A DNA stretch of 64,000 bases from contig OY804588.1 of NCBI GenBank assembly GCA_963680875.1, positions 80,562,829-80,626,828 of the forward strand, given 5' to 3'. The translations under genes were made by a program, and so were the position numbers. This stretch comes from Bathymodiolus brooksi (taxonomy: Eukaryota; Mollusca; Bivalvia; Mytilida; Modiolidae). Below the pieces are notes generated by a model, which was not told the DNA's origin, ran no database searches, and saw only the letters and a program-made list of their open reading frames with translations. Position 1 is the stretch's first letter. Each line of letters starts with the position of its first letter. Positions 56,801 through 64,000 of the stretch are shown in pieces.

Positions 56801-57083
56801 ATTTTCTGTGATAATAGGCTCTAAGAGATGGGAAACAACTATAAAAACGATAACACTGTCTATCCATCGTATTTTCTGTGATAATAGGTTCTAAGAGATG
56901 GGGAACAACTATAAAAACAATAACACTGTCTATCCATCGTATTTTCTGTGATAATAGGTTCTAAGAGATGGGGAACAACTATAAAAACAATAACACTGTC
57001 TATCCATCGTATTTTCTGTGATAATAGGTTCTAAGAGATGGGGAACAACTATAAAAACGATAACACTGTCTATCTATCGTATT
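53848..57083. repeat. 70-bp minisatellite, about 46 copies
   Basis: The unit is ATAATAGGTTCTAAGAGATG, then 'ggaaacaactataaaaacga', then 'taacactgtctctccatcgt' and 'attttctgtg'. The period is 70 bases without visible indel across 3.2 kb. Units fall into correlated types (GGGAAC..CGA..TCTCC versus GAGGAAC..CAA..TATCC), often alternating as 140-bp dimers, so amplification involved multi-unit blocks. No ORF crosses a unit. Confidence 0.95.
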
Positions 57084-57228
57084 TTCGTATGTTGTCAGTT
57101 TCTCTGGAATTTCCCTTTTTGATTGCCCCTTCGGTATTATCTAACGTTTATTCACAATTATCGCTACATCTACAATTTAAAACAATGTGTTCAATATTAA
57201 GATTCGCAACATCCATAACAATTACACG
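57084..57228. repeat. Dispersed-repeat fragment at the end of the 70-bp array
   Basis: 'gttgtcagtttctctggaatttccctttttgattgccccttcggtattatctaacgttt' matches the repeat at 41440-41520. The 70-bp array is joined to it without a full last unit. Confidence 0.65.
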
Positions 57229-57850
57229 TCTGATGAAAAGTCATTCACTAATAACATATTATCACACGCTTTAGAACTATTACCTACCTGATACAAAGTC
57301 AGTCACTAATTAAATGATTATCAAGCGGCTCAAAACCACTCCATACCCGCTATAAAGTCAGTCACTAATTAATTAATTATCACACTGCTCAAAGCTAGTG
57401 CATACCTGATAATAGTCATTCACCAATAACATAATTATCACCCGCTGCATAACTATTACATACCTGATACAAAGACATTCATTAGTTAAATGATTGTGAC
57501 ACGTTTCATGGCTATTACATACATTTACAAAGTCAGTCACTAATTAAATGATTATCACACGACTCAAAGCTATTGCATACCTGCTACAAAATCAGCCACT
57601 AATTGATTAATTATCACATTGGTCAAAGCTATATAATACCTGCTACAAATAAGGGTAATAACAAAATTACCGAACTCCGAACAATCTTCCAAAGGGAAAG
57701 TCAAGTATATAAACAGACAAAATCAGTCAACAACCGGAAAACTGTGAAAACCGTAATGACCCTGAATTGGTACAGGCAAAGTCAGTCATTAATTAATTAA
57801 TTTTCATATGGCTCAAAGAAAGTACATACCTGATATAAAGTCATTCACTA
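57229..57850 (-). repeat. 59-bp minisatellite built from an exon edge and its splice donor
   Basis: About eight units spaced 58-59 bases apart (57282, 57341, 57400, 57458, 57517, 57576, 57634, then 57824 after an insertion). On the minus strand each repeats the last ~25 bases of the exon at 57830-57926 plus its donor, TTAGTGA.TGACTTTRTA then CAGGTATG. Most copies keep CAGGTATG; those at 57341 and 57517 have changes. Confidence 0.8.
57648..57778 (+). mobile_element. Mussel-type dispersed repeat ('ttaccgaactccga' family), copy 2, inserted in the 59-bp array
   Basis: 'aataagggtaataacaaaattaccgaactccgaacaatcttcc' to 'gtaatgaccctgaattggtacaggca'. It splits one 59-bp unit after 'ctgctacaaa' and the array resumes with 'caaagtcagtcatt', suggesting a short CAAA target duplication. 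It is therefore younger than the array. Confidence 0.7.
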
Positions 57851-57926
57851 ATAGAATAAGTAACCCAATTATTCCACAGATGTATGCTAAAGTGCACTTC
57901 TTCATAAAAGGCAGCTTCATATCGGC
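57830..57926 (-). CDS. Signal-peptide or signal-anchor exon of an unidentified secretory-pathway protein
   Basis: A minus-strand exon with acceptor 'ctaattccag' and donor CAG/GTATGT. ATG at 57918-57920 opens a 30-codon frame plus one base: a basic start (MKLPFMKKC), then a hydrophobic run (TLAYICGIIGLLILLV), then NDFIS. This fits either a cleavable signal peptide or the N-terminal anchor of a type II Golgi enzyme. No further exons of the gene were identified. It could in principle be the missing first exon of cysteine-peptide copy 3, but its end phase (one base over) does not fit the Arg/Tyr exon (needs two), so another exon would be required. Confidence 0.55.
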
Positions 57927-57942
57927 CTGGAATTAGAAAATT

Positions 57943-58530
57943 AACAGTGGTGCATAAGATGATCCTCATAAACAAAATTAACAGTCTTGGCTTAGACGAT
58001 CCTGATAAACAAAGTAAACGATGGTACCTTTGATGGTGCCCACAAACAAAATTCGCAGAGTTTACTTATATGATCCTGACAAACAAAATTAACAGTGGTA
58101 CCTTAGACGTTTCTGGAAAGCAAAATTAACAGTGTTGGCTTAGACGGTCCTGATAAACAAAATTAACAGTGTTGGCTTAGACGGTCCTGACAAACAAAAT
58201 TAACAGTGGTACCTTAGACGGTCCTGACAAACAAAATAACAGTGTTGGCTTAGACGATCCTGACAAACAAAATTAACAGTCTTGGCTTAGATGGTCCTGA
58301 CAAACAAAATTAACAGTGTTTGCTTAGACGGTCCTGACAAACAAAATTAACAGTGTTGGCTTAGATGATCTTGATAAGCAAAATTAACAGCGGTACCTTA
58401 GACGGCCCTGCTAAACAAAATTAACAGTGTTGGCTTAGATGATTCTAACAAACAAAATTAACAGTGTTGGCTTAGACGATACTGATAAACAAAAATAACA
58501 GCAATGGTTCAGCCGATCCTGACAAACTAA
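57943..58530. repeat. 37-bp minisatellite, about 16 copies
   Basis: The unit is close to ACAGTGTTGGCTTAGACGGT plus 'cctgacaaacaaaatta'. The left end is degenerate. It sits just upstream (minus sense) of the acceptor of the signal exon. Confidence 0.85.
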
Positions 58531-59146
58531 TGTTGACTTAATAACATCTCAAATTGTAAAAGATATTTTTATAGATTGCTATCGATTTTATTTTTAGAAT
58601 AGACTATCTGCCGTGATACAAATTGCTAAATTATTAATGATATGATAAATAAATAGCCACACATTACACAGTGTTCACTGATGATGAACTGGTTCATATT
58701 TATATTTAATAAACGATTTCATAAAATGTCCATTTCTTTGATAATGCATTACTATGTGTGATTATATAATGTGATAACTATTAAACTCTCACGTTACGTG
58801 TCCGTTTATGCAACTAAAGATCGTGCAACACACCAATAATCTAGTATTATTACACCTATTCGTTGTCTTAAAACAACTTTTATCTAACATGGGATGAAAA
58901 TGATTCAACAATATCAGGCGATATTGTAAAAACTCTTGTTTGATTTTGTATTTGTATTTACATGATTGCAATAAATCCACAAATCGACATTGACACTCTG
59001 CATGATGAAGCTTATGATTAATATACTTGATGATTAAACCAATACAAACTAGGAAGAACTGTTTTAGATACCTAAAACTTATGTCTCACCTTAATGCGAC
59101 CATCTGTACAACAATAAGTTACACATTACGAGTTGAATGATACTAT
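58531..59146. other. Unassigned AT-rich sequence
   Basis: No repeat or ORF of note; the 63-aa minus ORF at 58789-58980 has no recognisable feature. Confidence 0.5.
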
Positions 59147-59475
59147 TTAAAAAACAATTATTTGACCTTGAGGTCAAAGGTCAGGTCCCACGAAGGTCAT
59201 TACGGTACGCAACACACCGCCTTATGGTCATGCACCGACATACCAAATATCATTGACCTATCTCGAAAGACAAACATGTTATGGCCCGGACAAGAAAATA
59301 CTATTTAAAAAACAATTATTTGAACTTGAGGTCAAATATCAAGGTTTCATAAAGGTCATTATGGTACGCAACACACCACCTTATAGTCATGCACCCACAT
59401 GCCAAATATAATTGACCTATCAGGAAAGACAAAAAAAGTTAAGGTCCGGACAAGCTTCGCTGAGAAGAAGCAGAA
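59147..59475 (+). repeat. Mollusc-type dispersed repeat with two ~150-bp units
   Basis: Two direct units, each with 'tatttaaaaaacaattatttga.cttgaggtcaaa', 'aaggtcatta.ggtacgcaacacacc.cctta' and 'cattgacctatc..gaaagacaaa'. It ends 'ggtccggacaagcttcgctgagaagaagcagaagaagg', a tail typical of such elements. Confidence 0.7.
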
Positions 59476-59699
59476 GAAGGGGAGACATAATAAATCTGAT
59501 AATGTTATATATAAAGATTCATATGTAAGTACCATGTAGAGGTATTCAACAGGGCAATCCAGAGACGCTACCATCAACGGGAACACAAAATATCATGAAA
59601 CTAATTGATAATACTTGATCTCTTGTGTCTATAGTGGTCGCCAAGTATATTTGTTTTCGTTAGATTTATACCGACATGGAGAGGTTTTCTCATAGCACT

Positions 59700-59960
59700 T
59701 GGTACATATGTCATCCTCGGGTATCAAACAAAGCAACCGGATGGGTGTCACTAGTTGAGCAGCAACTGCAAACTCTTGTATCATCTGAGTTCCCACAGCC
59801 TTTTCGGTGGGGTTTCGATTGCGCAATCTGTATTAGTTGTGTAGTATTTTGTCGATTATTGTTTGTCTTTTTGTTCTTTTCCTGTTTGCCTTCCTTCTTT
59901 GAATAACGGGTTCTGATTACCCCTTTGATTGTTTTAAGATTTTTTAAATTTCGCTAACTG
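59700..59960 (+). repeat. Dispersed mussel-type repeat
   Basis: 'gggtatcaaacaaagcaaccggatgggtgtcactagttgagcagcaactgc' to 'ataacgggttctgattacccctttgattg'. A diverged copy of the 47.1-kb repeat. Confidence 0.65.
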
Positions 59961-60029
59961 TAAAACGTTTTCATTTCACATTATTTCCTGGTTTACACTG
60001 AAAGAAAATTTTGAAGATGCCAAAGAGAG

Positions 60030-60285
60030 TGTTATGGTGCTTAATGTCACTTTCAACAATATTTCAGTTATATCGTGGAGGTCAGCTTAGTTAGTGGAGG
60101 ACACCGGAGTACCCAGAGAAAACCACCCACCTTTCACATGTCACTGACAAACTTTATTGCATAATGTTGCATCTAGTACACCTCGATATGAGCTAGATTC
60201 GAACTCACAACGATAGTGGTGATAGGCACTAATTGCAAAAGTAAGTGTAATTCAAACTACAATGGTTATCAACCACGATTACCAA
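60030..60285 (-). repeat. tRNA-headed SINE copy 9
   Basis: 'gagtgttatggtgcttaatgtcactttcaacaatatttcagttatatcgtgg', 'ttagtggaggacaccggagtacccagagaaaacc' and 'gagctagattcgaactcacaacg'. Full length, inverted. Confidence 0.75.
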
Positions 60286-62703
60286 AGAGGGTAGGTATCC
60301 AGAAGGACAGATCACCCAATGATCAAAAGACAAAAGAACAAGGACACAGACAACGACGTATTTTCGTGGAAGACAATACAAGATAAATTGATTGTTCTAA
60401 TAAATTTCTATATAATATAAAGAAAATGTTCATATTATAAAGCAGTTGCAGTCATATATCTATGTACATATACACGTCGTAAAATCAAATTTGTCTAATG
60501 TCTGAAGCTTACAGCGTTAAATATAGCAACGCTGTTCACCCATTTATGTGTTAGTATTGGCATTCTACTCATAGGTGGACAGCTCTTACTTGACTGCACC
60601 ATTGCATTAACAATGAGGTGTGGCCCCATAAGCATAATTTAACCCTGCCACTTCTTCTTAAGCTGTTTTGTGCCAAGCGTTTTGTGTTAGGGCGATGGCT
60701 TTTGTCTGTTTCTATGATTGTTTTCTCTTGTTTTTTTTAAACTGTTCCGACAGTGTGGTATTATTTGTTTTTTCTTTGTCCTATTGAGTAAGTGATTAGT
60801 TCTTAAAAGACAAGTGGTGAACATTTTAATCAGATTGGTCATTACCAGAAGAGGTTACGTATTCGTGTAACGATGAAATTGTATACTAGACCGAATATAA
60901 GCCAGTTTTATAATCTTTGATTTCATACGAGCGAGGACAGAACCCACGATCTTATACACATGCATGCTATATTGTGATCTCTCCGCAAAACTTGAAAAAA
61001 ATGGTTGCAAAATAACCATTTTGATCGATATAGTTTTTTGGGGTTTTTTTATTTAAAAAAAAATATCGATATGAGCCTGACACAAATTAGGGACAAGATG
61101 TCATATTAAGCAAAATGGTTTTAAAACACTTAAATAAACGTTAGAGAATATCGAAGGGGCAATCACAAATGAAAAAACCCGAGAAACTGGCTACATAGGG
61201 TACACAAGACGAAGAAACAATAAAACAAAAACACAACATAATACGTGTTGGATACCACTATGTGCAAATAAACACAAACAACGTATAGTAAAGCTAAAGA
61301 ACGGTAAAAGTAAAGCATAACTCTGATGATTTACAACAACAAACTACACAATATTCCCTTGATTTGTATTGGTTTATTTCTCAGGGGAAATCATTTATGA
61401 TACATATCAGTTTAAAACTCCGATGAAGGATAATTATTTTACAGTTTCTATTTCATTTGCAAGCTCAGTAATTATTATTTGAAAGCCCTTCCATTGGTCA
61501 TTTTTTTTTAAATTGATATCAAGTTACAAATCGTATTTAACCACAATAGTTCTAGGCTTCTAAATCTCTATTAACATAAACTCTTAAGACAGATCTGTTA
61601 TGAAAACTAAATAAATATAGAACAGTTAATATAACCTTTACGTATTCTACAAAACTCTACATAGTAAACTAAAGATCAAGAAACACGAACCCAATATAAA
61701 ACAGCAAAGTAGGTCAATAAACAAGTCTGAAACATTCATTGCAAAAAAACGCATATTTCTATTTAAACAATAGCAACATTAATCTAAAATAATGATACAA
61801 TTTTTTGCTTCATCAGTAATTCAGACATAAAATTGCCATGAATTATTTATAGCATAACACATTTCGTTTGGGATGCTTAAAAGTCTATTTGAATTACATT
61901 AATATGATATCCAAGAACAAAGAATTATTGTTAAAATCAGTATAATGATATACTAGTATTGTTGTTTGACGCCATTTTTGACATTTTTATTTTTTAACTT
62001 ATCGATGGCTTAAATATTTACACCCGATAATTCATAGTATCAAATTTCTATATGGACCGAAAAAAAAGACAATCAACTGTTTAAAAAAGCAGTTTTAATA
62101 ATAAAATGAACAATAACAAAATACCACGCTGTCGAAACAGCAACAACATTCAACGAACAAATCGTACAATGCTGCAAATGATACCTCTACCATAGAAGAA
62201 ATACATAATCACAATAACTTTCTTGGTTCGGTTCAATTGCAAGTGGTGGGATTCAGCTAGTGTATTGGGTCCATGCCCATGCTAGTCACAAAATTTCCTT
62301 GATACGTTTTATTATGTATTCTCCTTTCAGTAAAAAAGAATTAATCTAAAATTCCGGGGTAGCAACACACAATATATTTTGACACATTAAGATATAAGAA
62401 AGACATTGCTGTTTACGTTTTGCTCTATCGCAACACTTGGGGCGTCATATGAAGCCCAAGCGAGGTTATTACAGAAGAAGGTAAGGAAAGGAGGCAGCCA
62501 GTAGAAATAAAACTCACATAGACGTAACATAACCATATATATTATTACATCAGCGTATTCTATTCTCAATGTTATTGGCTTAATACAGACTGGTCAAATG
62601 ATACTGCATTATAGCGGTGCCACTGGTCTAAAAACAAACCAATGATACATACTAATGCGCGGCATCATATTCAATAGAAAAAAATACAGTTTTGTTTAGA
62701 ATT
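60286..62703. other. Repeat-derived fragments and unassigned sequence
   Basis: Recognisable pieces: 60300-60360 (fragment of the 21.3-kb repeat), 60630-60800 ('aaccctgccacttcttctta', 'gttccgacagtgtggtat'), 61130-61270 (inverse of the 41.4-kb repeat, 'ttagagaatatcgaaggggcaatcac') and 62090-62150 ('ataccacgctgtcgaaacag'). I see no gene. Confidence 0.5.
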
Positions 62704-62850
62704 AGGAGATAACTGTATTGTATTTGAAAATTTCACGGCATCAATTGGAGATTTGATGGTGGCAAATTGGGTTTACTGGCGACGCGTTAGCGGAGCCAGT
62801 AAACGGATATTTGCGACCATGAAATCGACAATACAGTTATCTCCATTCTA
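62704..62850. mobile_element. Foldback (palindromic) element 7
   Basis: The left arm 'ggagataactgtattgtatttgaaaatttcac' and 'ggcaaattgggtttactggc' are mirrored by 'gccagtaaacggatatttgcgacca' and 'gacaatacagttatctcc'. The tip is GACGCGTTAGCGGAGC. Related direct arms lie at 45150-45300. Confidence 0.8.
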
Positions 62851-63214
62851 ATTTAATCATGTGTACTGCCATATTATTGACAAGATGACGTAAGCGGTAA
62901 TCGGCTAAAATTCTAAAAAATATCTCATGATATTTCAACCGTAGAATTGATACCGTGAAAATTACAGTATTGTCCAATTACAAACCAGAGATATTAAACA
63001 ACTACATTAGAATAAGCATATCTTTCGCAATAAAACAATTGGACATCATGAATATTCTGTTTTATGGAACAAACAAAGGCGATAGGCGTTGCATCTTGCT
63101 CAATACGGCTGGCATGTGTTCTATAAAGCTTTACATTGATATCATCCCAGGATTATAATTGCATATTATCAAAAGACTAGCTTATGTAATGAGATACGTC
63201 GGTATCTATGTATT
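62851..63214. other. Unassigned AT-rich sequence
   Basis: The 67-aa ORF at 62955-63158 has no family resemblance; nothing else seen. Confidence 0.45.
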
Positions 63215-63286
63215 GACGTCGTTGACTTTGTGTGCAGAAATATGGAAATATGGTTCATTAGACGCTAAATAACAATCAACCAATTT

Positions 63287-63326
<40 letters not shown>

Positions 63327-63330
63327 ATTA
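63215..63330 (+). repeat. SINE-like 3' end with AATC tail
   Basis: 'gtcgttgactttgtgtgcag', 'ttcattagacgctaaataacaatcaacc' followed by about 14 ATCA repeats. A (AATC)n tail after 'gacgctaaata' is typical of a second SINE type. The 5' part is not recognisable here. Confidence 0.6.
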
Positions 63331-63907
63331 TTCAATCATATGAATTAACAGGAGAATGTGTAAACGTTGAACATATTTAAAACCTAATACGTTGGTTTAC
63401 GGTAACATAAAATCTAAATAATTAAATAAAGTGTCATTTATAGGAATCGGTTTTCATTTTGAATTCTACATTTCTGATTGCAGATTAAATTATTCTGTCT
63501 CTTATCACTGATGGAATTTCAGCAAGTTCTGATAAAATATTAATAATTCAAAGCTTCGTCAACAATCATCACCATATCTAACAATAACATCACATTCGTT
63601 AAAATTTAATGTTAAGATTGTTCAAGTTTAATGTCATTTTCAACAACAATACTATTCAATTTATAATTTATGCAACAATAATATGTCTCTTTTTTTGAGG
63701 GGGTCTCACTGGTGGACATTGTCTGTATAAACGGACTGACTCTGATACTGAAAACTAGTGTATGACATCAAATACACATTATGACGTAGTCGATAAAACA
63801 TGTATGAAGATCTCGACATACATTATCACTAGTATCACACCTCGTTCTATCTTACTCGTTGCTATACTAGCGATATTGTATGTCTCAATCTACATGACGG
63901 TCGTTAT
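63331..63907. other. Unassigned AT-rich sequence
   Basis: 63620-63660 ('aatgtcattttcaacaacaatact') may be a worn SINE end. No gene is supported. Confidence 0.4.
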
Positions 63908-64000
63908 TCTATATATATCGTGGGATCCTGTTTTATTGGATTAGGAAACCCGAGTACTCCACGAAAACCACCGACGCATTATGCACACCTCAAAATGCCC
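63908..64000 (-). repeat. tRNA-headed SINE copy 10, cut by the window edge
   Basis: 'tatatatcgtgggatcctgttttattggattaggaaacccgagtactcc' and 'gaaaaccaccgac' match the 3' half of the SINE; the head lies beyond the window. Confidence 0.6.

Overview
The window reads as AT-rich nuclear DNA of a marine bivalve, most likely a mussel or close relative. The signs are spliced genes with GT/AG junctions, very dense tandem repeats, tRNA-headed SINEs, foldback elements, and dispersed repeats of a kind I know from mussel genomes (for example the block running from TACCGAACTCCGA to TTGGTACAGGCA at 57648-57778). The species assignment is inference. There are no rRNA, tRNA, CRISPR or prokaryotic features.

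Main gene content: three tandem paralogues (A at the left edge, B near 16 kb, C near 32 kb) of a Mab-21/cGAS-like nucleotidyltransferase with a TPR-like C-terminus. Nearly all coding sequence sits in one large exon. The start codon lies kilobases upstream in a 7-base coding piece (ATGGCA plus one G), which completes the reading frame at a conserved acceptor. This start module is itself duplicated: two copies before B, and three full plus one truncated before C. Most copies carry a GGAAATTCC-type (kappaB-like) element, and different copies have decayed before B and before C. The units repeat about every 15.6-16.2 kb with homologous spacers.

Interleaved on the minus strand is a second family, a small secreted-type cysteine-rich peptide (two knottin-like six-cysteine repeats preceded by an Arg/Tyr-rich exon). 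Copies lie at 24.9-27.0 kb and 47.9-49.7 kb. A dead middle copy at 37.6-39.8 kb has lost its cysteine exon; a 304-bp element with hAT-like terminal inverted repeats now occupies that place.

Other coding traces: a Frizzled-type cysteine-rich domain ORF with a 24-bp VNTR and one in-frame stop (7.5-8.5 kb, minus); the last two exons of an alpha-carbonic anhydrase (40.4-41.7 kb, plus); and a signal-peptide or signal-anchor exon (57.8-57.9 kb, minus) whose 3' edge, with its splice donor, has been amplified into a 59-bp minisatellite.

Layout: 0-1.6 kb gene A; 2-7.2 kb SINEs, MITEs and a 21-bp minisatellite; 7.5-8.5 kb Frizzled-domain pseudogene; 9-12 kb spacer; 12.5-17.7 kb gene B; 17.9-24 kb spacer with foldbacks and a 165-bp internally repeated element; 24.9-27 kb cysteine peptide copy 1; 28-33.3 kb gene C; 33.4-37 kb spacer; 37.6-39.8 kb dead cysteine-peptide copy 2; 40.4-41.7 kb carbonic anhydrase; 43-44.3 kb 22-bp minisatellite; 44.5-46 kb reverse-transcriptase relic and palindromes; 47.1-51.2 kb cysteine peptide copy 3 and dispersed repeats; 51.7-58.5 kb a near-continuous block of four minisatellites; 58.5-64 kb mostly repeats and unassigned AT-rich sequence.
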